From positions 1-27,556 of the IMG/VR virus record IMGVR_UViG_3300037489_000108: 27,556 nucleotides of DNA; one strand, 5' to 3'. Shown piece by piece: positions 8,211-15,673 of the stretch. Numbering within the stretch: position 1 is the first letter of the stretch; every line of letters starts with the position of its first letter. The DNA is from a virus. The translations under genes were made by a program, and so were the position numbers. A model generated the notes under the pieces. It searched no databases. It was given only the letters and a program-made list of their open reading frames with translations, and was not told the DNA's origin.

Positions 8211-11200
8211 AAAAACTGGCTTGGCTGCTGCGGGTAGGTATTTGATTTTAAATCCTCCCCCACCCCCGGTGGGTAGGGGTAGTGTTTCTAATCGGGCTAC
8301 TACGCTTGCTGGTTTTTCCGTGGCTAAGCTTGTTGAATATTTGTTTACTGGTCTTGCCCCTACTGCATGGGATGACAATGTTGGAATTGCTGATCTAACT
8401 GAAAATGGCTCAGTGGTTACGCAAGGTCCACCCCTGAGTTGGGCATCAACAAAGTCTGTTGATTTCTCGCAAACTGCTGCGGAATATGTGCGGCTAACTT
8501 CAAACTATTGGGGGTCAACTGCTCATGCCCTTGAGGTGTGGTTTAGGCTTGATGAGTTACCGGACAGGCACATAATAGGTTCTTTGGGTAACTCTTTGCG
8601 GTTGTTTGCGAATAGCAATAATGATTCAGCAATGATTGGTGCGGTTACAAATAGTGGCAATCTAGTTCAACAGTTCCCAGAGGCAAAGAATGTTTTCAAT
8701 GGAACCCCAAGGTGGAATAGTTTTATAGATGCCTACATTCAAGATTTGACTTTTCAATTAGTTGAGGCGCATGAGGTTGGTACTCGTGCAAATTATCTTG
8801 TGGTGTTGAACGGTATTCCAATTGCTGTGGGGACTAACAGTGGGCAGTTACCGGATTATGATATTACTGGTCCTGCATTCAATGGTAATGCTTCAACTAC
8901 TGCTGCTGAGAAACTGGGTGCTGAGTTTGGGTACTTCACAGTCTACGATGATGGGCAGACTCTGAGCTTGCAGGATATCAGAGAACTGTATGAAACCACT
9001 GCACTTGATAATCAGAACATGCTTGATCTTCCTGCATGGGTTCCATTGGATGGAGAGAATGTAACCCTACCGCAAACTTTTAATCTGAGGTATGCAGACC
9101 TTGCGGATGTTCTTGATACCACAGGCATCAGGTCTTGTGCTATTCCAAGATATGTTAACAGGCTGAAGATTTATTTTGAGATTGAAATTCTGGATCAGGG
9201 GGATTCAGTTACAGCAGTAAGACCGGGGATAAGGCGCATGATTTCTGCTGCGGATGTTGGTGATCAAACAACAATTGGGGAGAACGGTAATGAGCATCAT
9301 TTCTACATCGATGGGACTGATCTGCGAGTTGACAGGGCAACGCTTGTCCATGCAGGAGCCACTGACCAATCCACAGGAAGGGTGTATGGTTTTGCTATTG
9401 ATTGGGATGCGGGTGACTTCTGGGTTAGTGAGGATGGAACATGGTTACAAGGTGATCCCTCCACAGGAGTTAATCCGTCTGGAACTCTTGACAGAGATAC
9501 ATCGTGGGCAGCACATGTCTGGAATAACGGAGCCGATGGAAATGCCAAGGTAAGACTCCGCACCAAGTATTATGAAATGGCTTATCCATTACCCACTAAT
9601 TATGATTCATGGGAGCAAAAGGTTTACACAATTGAGCCTGAAATTAATGGTGTGAATCGTAGACAAGCTGAACTTGATCGACTCTCTCTTGAGATTGATC
9701 ATGAATGGTTATTTGAAGGTGATGCCACTGATTACAAGAATGATAGTGCTAGGGTAATCAATGAAAGGTTCAGAGATTTAGTTGTTGGGATTGATGCAAT
9801 AAATATTGAAGCTGGATTTCAGTTAAGTCATGCCTCTCCTGCCTCTGTTCTATGGGAGCGGATTGAGAATGCACAAGGAGAAGTGCAACAAGACATTTGG
9901 AATAATTGTCATGCGTGGGAATACTGGTTTAGGCAACCAGATTATGACGATGCCGATACTGTTATGTGTCTGTTCTGCTCTCAAAATAATAATCATTTAA
10001 ATGTTGGTAGGCAGGGTACAGACCTTTTTCCATCTGCTAGGAATAATTTTAATACAGGTTTGATCTGGTTGAATGATGAGGTTGATGTTTTTGGTGATGA
10101 TATGCCACATCAATTAATGGAGATTCATGAAGCAGGGGAAGGTGCTTCTGGTTGGCTTAATTTTATTGCTGTGCTTGATGGAATGCCCATATCTGATGGG
10201 ACAGGTGGTGGAATAATAGCATGGTACACGAGTGGTCCTGAGTTCAATGGTGATAGTAATGATCTTCCCATAAACAGAGGGGGAGCAAATCATGGTTCTT
10301 TCCATACTTATCGAGGTGGGGAGATATTTACTTTATACGATGTTCGCCGCTTGTTTGAAGCCTCCTGCATAAATGCATATCGAACACTTGAAGCCGGGGT
10401 TGAAAGTGGGGATATTGAAGATTCCCAAATGAGTGCAAGCAGTGAGTTTGGTGCTCAGTATATAACGATAGCCGGGAGATTGAACAACCCTCTTGGTACA
10501 TGGGCATCATCAGTAGCTCAGGCAGATGAATGGTTACAGGTTGATCTTGGTTCTATCAAGCGGGTTTTGGGTGTGCGTACTCAGGGGGGTTCCCAAGCTG
10601 CTGAGTGGAGTATTACTGTTGATATCGAATATTCAGATGACAATATAAGTTTTTCCTCTTGGGTGAATAACCCCATCACCACAAACACTGATCAGAATAC
10701 GGTAGTGGAAAATTTGTTTCCCGGTGGGTTCTCTGCAAGGTATGTCCGATTTGTTGTTAAAACATTTCAGAGCTTCCCTGATATGCGGGTTGAGGTAATC
10801 ACTGAAGAGGAAGAGCCGCAATACTTTGATAGTGGTCGTGAGGTTGAGGACGATATAATTCTGGATGCTGCAATATCTTCTAGTTCAGAATTCAATGTAC
10901 CCCCGGCATTGGAAGATCATCGAGCTAGGCTAAATCACACTGATCCTTTTGATCAATGGTCTCCTGCAACTGCCAGCACTAGTGAGTGGTGGAAGATAGA
11001 TTTTGGTGAGGTTGTTACTGTTAAGGGAATCAGTACCCAAGGAGAGGTATCAAATACCAATTGGGTAACAACTTACAGTCTTGAATTTAATGATGATGAC
11101 AGTGCAACGTGGCATGGTTACGGGGGGAGTGATGGTTTTGCTAAGAAAGTTTTAACAGGCAATACTGATGGGACTACCGTAGTAACTAATGTATTGAAAC

Positions 11201-11916
11201 CTTTCAGGTGTCGCTACCTGAGATTCAGACCTGTCACTTGGAATAGTTTCCCTGCCCTTAGAATCGACTTTGATATTGAAAGGGCTTCTGAAGTTTTTCG
11301 TTCGCAAGATATGCTGAGCTTCCCTCAGTGGTGTAGTCGTGATTCAGTGAACTGCACTGTAGGTGGAACAGGTGATAAAGATTTAACCTGTGGGGATGTA
11401 ACGGATGATACTGGGGGGAGGTCTTATGCTATCCCTCGCAGAGGTAGAGTTTATTTTGAAGTTGAGATTGTGGCTCAGGGTGATGACACGGCATCAAATC
11501 TTTTAGGCTTGCGGAAACTAGCAGAGCCTTCCAATGTGGGTTTTGATCCTGACACTGCTATTGATGAGTATCATACTGATGGAGCAGGAGATGTAGAAGA
11601 TGGGCAAGATAACTCCCTTGGAATTACAGGAACGCTCGGCACAGCAGCAACGGGTAGAATCTTTCAGTTTGCTATTGACTGGGCTACTGGTGATTGGTGG
11701 ATGGGTACTGATGACACCCTCTGGGCTGGAGTTGGTGGCTCTGGTGATCCTGACACTCTTGCTAATCCTCTTGATGCCTTGGACCTTGATCATAATTGGG
11801 CTGTGGTTAATCGCGTCAATGGGACTCAAGGTAATGGACAAGTACGACTTATTACAGCAAGCGGGGATTTGAATTTTACCCCACCAATAAATTTTGTTGC
11901 GTGGGAAGATATTTAA
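8203..11916 (+). CDS. Giant modular adhesin: LamG-SPRY-LamG-discoidin-discoidin-SPRY
   Basis: 1237 aa. ATG 8203 is preferred because GGAG (8192-8195) lies 7 bases before it; the TTG at 8191 overlaps that site. After a Pro-rich linker (residues 21-27) come: a LamG/concanavalin-like domain (about 83-268); a SPRY-like domain (about 273-474, with 'FAIDWDAGDFW'); a second LamG copy (about 496-723); two F5/8-type-C (discoidin) domains (about 727-870 and 881-1029, each with 'W..VDLG' or 'WKIDFG' and 'RY.RF' strands); and a second SPRY copy (about 1033-1237, 'FAIDWATGDWW'). All are known carbohydrate- or ligand-binding folds, so a receptor-binding role is likely. The internal copies point to growth by duplication. 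Confidence 0.85.
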   Translation: MPRKTGLAAAGRYLILNPPPPPVGRGSVSNRATTLAGFSVAKLVEYLFTGLAPTAWDDNVGIADLTENGSVVTQGPPLSWASTKSVDFSQTAAEYVRLTSNYWGSTAHALEVWFRLDELPDRHIIGSLGNSLRLFANSNNDSAMIGAVTNSGNLVQQFPEAKNVFNGTPRWNSFIDAYIQDLTFQLVEAHEVGTRANYLVVLNGIPIAVGTNSGQLPDYDITGPAFNGNASTTAAEKLGAEFGYFTVYDDGQTLSLQDIRELYETTALDNQNMLDLPAWVPLDGENVTLPQTFNLRYADLADVLDTTGIRSCAIPRYVNRLKIYFEIEILDQGDSVTAVRPGIRRMISAADVGDQTTIGENGNEHHFYIDGTDLRVDRATLVHAGATDQSTGRVYGFAIDWDAGDFWVSEDGTWLQGDPSTGVNPSGTLDRDTSWAAHVWNNGADGNAKVRLRTKYYEMAYPLPTNYDSWEQKVYTIEPEINGVNRRQAELDRLSLEIDHEWLFEGDATDYKNDSARVINERFRDLVVGIDAINIEAGFQLSHASPASVLWERIENAQGEVQQDIWNNCHAWEYWFRQPDYDDADTVMCLFCSQNNNHLNVGRQGTDLFPSARNNFNTGLIWLNDEVDVFGDDMPHQLMEIHEAGEGASGWLNFIAVLDGMPISDGTGGGIIAWYTSGPEFNGDSNDLPINRGGANHGSFHTYRGGEIFTLYDVRRLFEASCINAYRTLEAGVESGDIEDSQMSASSEFGAQYITIAGRLNNPLGTWASSVAQADEWLQVDLGSIKRVLGVRTQGGSQAAEWSITVDIEYSDDNISFSSWVNNPITTNTDQNTVVENLFPGGFSARYVRFVVKTFQSFPDMRVEVITEEEEPQYFDSGREVEDDIILDAAISSSSEFNVPPALEDHRARLNHTDPFDQWSPATASTSEWWKIDFGEVVTVKGISTQGEVSNTNWVTTYSLEFNDDDSATWHGYGGSDGFAKKVLTGNTDGTTVVTNVLKPFRCRYLRFRPVTWNSFPALRIDFDIERASEVFRSQDMLSFPQWCSRDSVNCTVGGTGDKDLTCGDVTDDTGGRSYAIPRRGRVYFEVEIVAQGDDTASNLLGLRKLAEPSNVGFDPDTAIDEYHTDGAGDVEDGQDNSLGITGTLGTAATGRIFQFAIDWATGDWWMGTDDTLWAGVGGSGDPDTLANPLDALDLDHNWAVVNRVNGTQGNGQVRLITASGDLNFTPPINFVAWEDI

Positions 11917-11929
11917 CAGGAGAAATGAA

Positions 11930-12142
11930 ATGCCAATACTACCACCAGAAATAGCAGCACTTGTTGAAGATGGTCGCATGTGCGGTCACTGTGGTGCTGA
12001 TGTTCGAACTAATGTTGACCCTGATGATGTAGGTAATGTCCTGCCTGATGTGGGGGATAGCACAGGGGAACCAACCTTGTGCGCTGCATGTGATGCTGCG
12101 GGGAAATCAGCAACTGACTTTAGGCATGAACCGGAAATTTGA
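11930..12142 (+). CDS. Small Cys4 zinc-ribbon-like protein
   Basis: 70 aa. AGGAG at 11919-11923 lies 6 bases before ATG 11930. An earlier ATG (11925) is out of frame and ends after nine codons. The protein has two knuckles, C-G-H-C-G at about 18-22 and C-A-A-C-D at about 53-57, separated by an Asp-rich loop, which is the layout of a four-cysteine zinc ribbon. Its role in a tail module is unclear: it could be a minor structural protein or a regulator. No DNA-binding helix is evident. Confidence 0.7.
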   Translation: MPILPPEIAALVEDGRMCGHCGADVRTNVDPDDVGNVLPDVGDSTGEPTLCAACDAAGKSATDFRHEPEI

Positions 12143-12167
12143 GATTGAGACTCTGAGATTTGAGACT
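12141..12167 (+). repeat. Short direct repeat between cassettes
   Basis: GAGATTGAGACT (12141-12152) is followed by GAGATTTGAGACT (12155-12167) in the gap before the secreted collagen-like gene. A similar word (GAGACTGAGAGTGAGACC) lies at about 14410-14427 in another gap. These may be remnants of recombination borders or simply simple sequence. Confidence 0.4.
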
Positions 12168-12184
12168 AAGAATAGGAACGAGAT

Positions 12185-12682
12185 ATGAGAGTTTTCATAT
12201 TGGCAATACTGGGAGCAATGTGCTTCTTGGGGTTCACTGCTTTTCAGGAGGCAAGGGCTGACTTCTGTGCCTTCTGCATTGTAGGTCCAGCAGGACCACA
12301 GGGAGAGCAGGGTGAGCAGGGGGAGCAGGGTCCAGTAGGACCAATAGGATTGACAGGTGAAGCTGGGCTTACTCAGTCAGATAGGAATTACCTCAATGAT
12401 AATTATTTGAGCAGTGGTGATTTTGATCAAATGTTTGCAGCGGGTTTTGCTATGTCAGGTATTGACTTCACCAACACCACAAATGCATTGCAACTGGGTA
12501 TAGGTGTCGGTGGTTGGGGTGGTGAGGTACAAACCGCAATAGGTGCTGGTCTACTTCTGGATTCGGATAGTGTAGGAGACATACTCGTTTCCTTTAAAAC
12601 GACTGTTGAAGAAGTTGAAGTTGGGGATGACAAGCATAGACCTTGGGTAGCAGCAGCAGTCTGGAAGGTGAAGTTATGGTAA
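12185..12682 (+). CDS. Secreted collagen-stalk protein with YadA-like anchor (mini trimeric autotransporter)
   Basis: 165 aa. Residues 1-25 are a clear Sec signal peptide (hydrophobic core FILAILGAMCFLGF, cleavage likely after ARA). A C-A-F-C tip (28-31) precedes about nine Gly-X-Y triplets (34-61), then a helical neck (62-95). The last 65 residues look like four amphipathic beta strands (about 101-110, 114-125, 131-146, 153-165) ending in Trp. Strands 1-2 read 'GIGVGGWGGEVQTAIGAG', close to my recollection of the YadA anchor 'AGVGGYRSSQALAIGSG'. This is the domain order of a trimeric autotransporter reduced to a stalk plus an anchor, which would place it in the host outer membrane. A virion fibre with a chance signal-like start is the alternative. 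The stop overlaps the next gene. Confidence 0.75.
   Translation: MRVFILAILGAMCFLGFTAFQEARADFCAFCIVGPAGPQGEQGEQGEQGPVGPIGLTGEAGLTQSDRNYLNDNYLSSGDFDQMFAAGFAMSGIDFTNTTNALQLGIGVGGWGGEVQTAIGAGLLLDSDSVGDILVSFKTTVEEVEVGDDKHRPWVAAAVWKVKLW
12305..12331 (+). repeat. 9-bp tandem repeat coding Gly-Glu-Gln triplets
   Basis: Three copies of GAGCAGGGN in a row encode the core of the collagen-like stalk. Such repeats can change copy number by slippage in 9-bp steps without breaking the frame. Confidence 0.8.
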
Positions 12683-13257
12683 ACGAAGAAGAAGATACTG
12701 AAGCTGAAGTGTTGAATTGGTGGGATCGTAAAAAGCAGTGGTTGGAAATGGGTTCTGCTGCTGCCAAGGCAATCAAGTATGGAATCTGGCTTTTCAAATT
12801 TCTGTTTGTTACGGGGACTACTGCTGTTGTGGTGGGTGAGGTGACTGATACAACCCCGCTACGGAATACAGCAGTTGAGGTGGGTATTCTTGATGAGAGG
12901 AAAACGGACATTATCGGCAATGATGCGATGTATGAGGAACTGTCCAATCTGATTGAGGATGTTGAGAGGCTGGAGGCAAAGTTGGTTGATGGGCTGGAGC
13001 ACACGCACAACTACCCTGATCCGGTATTGGTTAAGCATGAGCATGAACATGAGCATGATCAAATTGCCCCTGTTGTGGTGTCAGAGGAGGCACACACGCA
13101 CAAGGAGTATGCAGAGGTTAATCATACCCATGATGAAATTGAAGCCCTTAGAAAGGAACTGAGGGGGCATGAGCACGAGATGCCTCCCCCTGTTGCAGGA
13201 GCAAGTGACACGGCAATTGATGGTGCTTTGTTGGAGCACATAAGGAAGGAACATTGA
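12676..13257 (+). CDS. Membrane-anchored His-rich (HxH) protein
   Basis: 193 aa from ATG 12676, overlapping the previous stop by 7 nt, with GGAAGGTG upstream. An acidic N-terminus (1-24) is followed by a hydrophobic segment at about 36-54 (GIWLFKFLFVTGTTAVVVG), then a helical or coiled stretch (about 80-108). A His-rich C-terminal half follows, with HTH at 109-111, HEHEHEH at 121-127, HTH at 140-142, another HTH near 150 and HEHE near 170. HxH pairs coordinate metal ions along the three-fold axis of phage fibres such as T4 gp37, so a trimeric metal-binding needle is one reading; a periplasmic metal binder is another. The family is not recognised. Confidence 0.65.
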   Translation: MVNEEEDTEAEVLNWWDRKKQWLEMGSAAAKAIKYGIWLFKFLFVTGTTAVVVGEVTDTTPLRNTAVEVGILDERKTDIIGNDAMYEELSNLIEDVERLEAKLVDGLEHTHNYPDPVLVKHEHEHEHDQIAPVVVSEEAHTHKEYAEVNHTHDEIEALRKELRGHEHEMPPPVAGASDTAIDGALLEHIRKEH

Positions 13258-13258
13258 T

Positions 13259-13315
13259 TGATACTAAGTGCAAAGTTCCTAGCGGAAAGGGTTAGGAGGT
13301 TTTAAACTTTGTGAG
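13259..13315 (+). promoter_or_regulatory. Leader with 16-bp repeat and SD-sequestering hairpin
   Basis: The gap starts with TGATACTAAGTGCAAA (13259-13274, second copy of the repeat at 4677). The RNA can fold with an outer helix CAAAGTT (13271-13277) / AACTTTG (13305-13311) and an inner helix TCCTA (13277-13281) / TAGGA (13293-13297), which hides part of the AGGAGG at 13294-13299. This AGGAGG is 16 nt from the ATG at 13316. It could instead serve a 7-codon GTG mini-ORF (13311-13334) whose TGA overlaps the ATG at 13331. Translational control is inferred from the fold only. Confidence 0.4.
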
Positions 13316-13561
13316 ATGCAATCTGTTGAGATGAGAATGAGCACTGTAGTCTTAGAGATAAAAGACATTGGACTTTGTGCCTACATGAAAATGAATGGGT
13401 TCAAAGTTCTTGGCTATGATGGTCAGACTTTTCAAATGGAGGGGGATGATTCTAAATCCTTTGATGATTGGTCTCTTGAATATACTAATTCATGTTGCTG
13501 TACACATGACAATCAGCTTCTGCAATTGCGGGATATGGTTCGCAGACACAACAACATGTAA
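13316..13561 (+). CDS. DUF5659-like small protein
   Basis: Up to 81 aa. ATGs at 13316, 13331 and 13337 are all possible; the one at 13331 sits in an ATGA overlap with a mini-ORF and shares 14 identical bases with the start of the endolysin gene. The core 'EIKDIGLCAYMKMNGFKVLGYDGQTFQMEGDD' followed by 'W..EYTNS...HDNQLLQLRDMVRR' resembles DUF5659 proteins, small phage proteins of unknown function that open with 'DI.LA.FLK..G'. A CCC run (Cys at about 59-61) is unusual. The next gene starts 17 bases later with its own ribosome-binding site. Confidence 0.55.
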   Translation: MQSVEMRMSTVVLEIKDIGLCAYMKMNGFKVLGYDGQTFQMEGDDSKSFDDWSLEYTNSCCCTHDNQLLQLRDMVRRHNNM

Positions 13562-13578
13562 TTTTTTGGAGATGCGAA

Positions 13579-13938
13579 ATGGCAGCAGGTACACTAGATA
13601 TTGTTATTGAACAGGGGACTACCTTCAAAAAACATTTGGAGTGGGTAGATGACCAAGTTCCTCCAGTAGCAATTGATATCACTGGATATACTGCAAGAAT
13701 GCATTTGCGGGAAGAGCTTGAAGACCCTGATCCTCCTATCATTGAACTCACTGATGGTAACGGTAGGATCACTCTGGGGGGTGTTACGGGGACAATTGAT
13801 CTGTTCATTGATGATGCCGATACAGAAGCACTCACAATTGAATCTGGTGTGTATGATCTGGAGGTTGAAGCTCCCGGTGGAGATGTTACCCGATTGCTTG
13901 AAGGAAAGTTTAAGCTTTCCCTTGAGGTAACTAGATGA
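13579..13938 (+). CDS. Small beta-sandwich tail protein
   Basis: 119 aa with GGAG upstream of ATG 13579. The pattern 'I.QG.TF...L.W......AIDITGYTARMHLRE', then 'GRITLGG..GTIDL.I.....E.L..ESGVYDLEVE...G.V.RLLEGK..LS.EVTR', is a well-known phage family. It usually lies among baseplate or receptor-binding genes and forms a compact Ig-like domain. It probably connects fibres to the tail tip or chaperones their assembly; the exact role is not known. The next gene begins in the ATGA at 13935. Confidence 0.8.
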   Translation: MAAGTLDIVIEQGTTFKKHLEWVDDQVPPVAIDITGYTARMHLREELEDPDPPIIELTDGNGRITLGGVTGTIDLFIDDADTEALTIESGVYDLEVEAPGGDVTRLLEGKFKLSLEVTR

Positions 13939-14408
13939 GTGAGAGTTGCATCACTGTTGAAGAGATTGATTGCAACAATGCTGTACTGGTCACAGAGACC
14001 CCAACTACTGTAATTGATACCACTGATCCCGTAGTAATTATTGCAGCGTGTCAACAAGGTCCAGCAGGGGCAGATGGGGCAGATGGTACTGGGCTGGTTG
14101 AAGCCAGTGTTACCGGAGTCAATAACGGAAACACAGTTACGGTTGATGATGTTCCTGTGGGAACTAATCGATCAGTGAAATGGATCATAACCCTGACAGA
14201 TACCATAGCCGGGGATTACAAAACTTATGAAGTGCTGGCAGTGCATAATGGCACTACTGCGATGCACACAGTTTATGGATTGGTGGGGGATGTAATTGCA
14301 GTCACCACCAATGTTGATATCAATGCAGGGAATATGCGTTTGCGGGTAACCAATGACAGCACAAATGCACTTGATATAAAAGCGGTGAGAATCGCTACCA
14401 CTGTTTGA
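13935..14408 (+). CDS. Fibre protein with short collagen segment
   Basis: 157 aa, ATGA-coupled to the previous gene. After an N-terminal attachment region (1-38), a short collagen-like segment 'GPAGADGADG' (about 42-51) leads into a beta-sandwich C-terminal domain (about 65-157). That domain resembles the C-terminal 100 residues of the next fibre (14457-15662): both have 'VKW', then '.EV.A.H.G....YTVY', then a closing strand with 'LDIKAVR' or 'VDVVAVRE'. This marks an exchangeable head domain. Trimer formation is likely from the collagen stretch. Confidence 0.75.
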   Translation: MSESCITVEEIDCNNAVLVTETPTTVIDTTDPVVIIAACQQGPAGADGADGTGLVEASVTGVNNGNTVTVDDVPVGTNRSVKWIITLTDTIAGDYKTYEVLAVHNGTTAMHTVYGLVGDVIAVTTNVDINAGNMRLRVTNDSTNALDIKAVRIATTV

Positions 14409-14456
14409 TGAGACTGAGAGTGAGACCTTGTAATTAATTTTTAGGAGTATGAACTA

Positions 14457-15662
14457 ATGTCACAGTCATTTTTTGAAATCGAGAAGGGACTAGAGCTAAA
14501 CGCTAGTGTCTTTCTCGCCGGGACAATTGATCCCGGTACGGGTGGCGATTCGGATGATGTGGGAGTTGGTTCCTACTATCTGAACACCACTGATGGTGGT
14601 CTGTTTGTAAAGATCACTGCTGGTACAGGCACAGATAAATGGGCAGAAATGGCAACCCAAGCTTTTGCTGGGGCTGCTGGTGGAGGGGTCGATTGGAAAG
14701 ACTCTGTGCGTGTTGCAACTGATGCCGCACTTCCTGCCTATGTTCAAGCGGGTACAGGAGTAGGTGCAACTCTTACTGCAAGTGCAATCGGTATTCTTAC
14801 GGTTGATGGTGTTGCTGTCCTGCTTGGGGATAGTGTTCTTGTTAAGGATGAGGCAGCATCCCCCGGTGATCCTGATCATGGTATTTATGAATGTACCATT
14901 GAAGGTACTGCGGGTGTTGCGTTTGAGTTGACTCGTAGAACTGATGCGGATGAAGATGCAGAAGTAACAGGAGGCATGGCAGTTGGTGTCAATGAAGGCA
15001 CAAACAATGCTGATAGCTACTGGTCTCTGACTACCAATGATCCCATCACAGTTGATACCACCAACCTCAACTTCACCAAGATCAGTGATGCTAATACCAT
15101 TGCCGAACTGGGGTACATTCGCACCTTCATTGGTAAGACCGGGGCAGGATCAGAAACCCCAACCTACTCAAGCAATAACTATGTGGTTGATACCACAAGC
15201 CTTGAGACTGCCATTGGTGTTCTGGATGCCCAGCTTGGTACAACTCAGAGTGATCTGGATACTGCTGAGCTTGCCATTCTGGATGCACAGACACGCACTG
15301 AAGCTGCCAATATTACGGGTGCAACTGTCATTGATTCGGTGAATGTAGATACCGTGGCTGCTGTTAAGTGGATGGTTTACTGTGAGGGTAACCTGTTGGC
15401 GAATGCTGCAAAGAAGCAGTGTGTGGAAGTCTGGGCTACTCATGATGGTCACAACAACCCGCTTGCTGCTTCCGGTGCTGATGCAACCGATACGGATTAC
15501 ACTGTCTATGCCAAGTTGAAGATGGGTGTAATTACTGGTTTGGCCTTTAATGTAACCCAGACAGGTTCAGCAGGTGCAGAGGTTATGAATCTGGTTGTGT
15601 CTTCCACAATGGCTGTTGATGTTGTTGCTGTCAGGGAAGTGCTGAATCACATTACTCCATAA
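14457..15662 (+). CDS. Tail fibre protein, modular
   Basis: 401 aa with AGGAG (14443-14447) upstream. Residues about 1-70 form an attachment module ('E..L.LN...FLAGTIDP..GG...VG..YLNTTDGGLFVK..AGTGTDKW') shared with the next gene. Residues about 80-205 form a common fibre domain ('KDSVRVATDAAL...GVGATLTA...G.LTVDGVAVLLGDSVLVKDEA...HGIYECTIEG'). A predicted coiled coil (about 230-285, VLDAQLGTTQSDLDTAELAIL) follows. The end (about 295-401) matches the head of the previous protein. It probably trimerises through the coiled coil and presents a receptor-binding head. Confidence 0.8.
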   Translation: MSQSFFEIEKGLELNASVFLAGTIDPGTGGDSDDVGVGSYYLNTTDGGLFVKITAGTGTDKWAEMATQAFAGAAGGGVDWKDSVRVATDAALPAYVQAGTGVGATLTASAIGILTVDGVAVLLGDSVLVKDEAASPGDPDHGIYECTIEGTAGVAFELTRRTDADEDAEVTGGMAVGVNEGTNNADSYWSLTTNDPITVDTTNLNFTKISDANTIAELGYIRTFIGKTGAGSETPTYSSNNYVVDTTSLETAIGVLDAQLGTTQSDLDTAELAILDAQTRTEAANITGATVIDSVNVDTVAAVKWMVYCEGNLLANAAKKQCVEVWATHDGHNNPLAASGADATDTDYTVYAKLKMGVITGLAFNVTQTGSAGAEVMNLVVSSTMAVDVVAVREVLNHITP

Positions 15663-15673
15663 CGGGTAGTTAA

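Noticed and set aside
11518-11979. 153-aa minus-strand frame
   Set aside because: Antisense to the second SPRY copy of the giant adhesin; no start site support.
12305-12331. Tandem repeats as a CRISPR array (also 17741-17776)
   Set aside because: No spacers; the repeats encode collagen triplets in frame.
13485-14057. 190-aa minus-strand frame
   Set aside because: It runs antisense over three plus-strand genes with clear ribosome-binding sites and a recognised family; Ser-rich shadow pattern.
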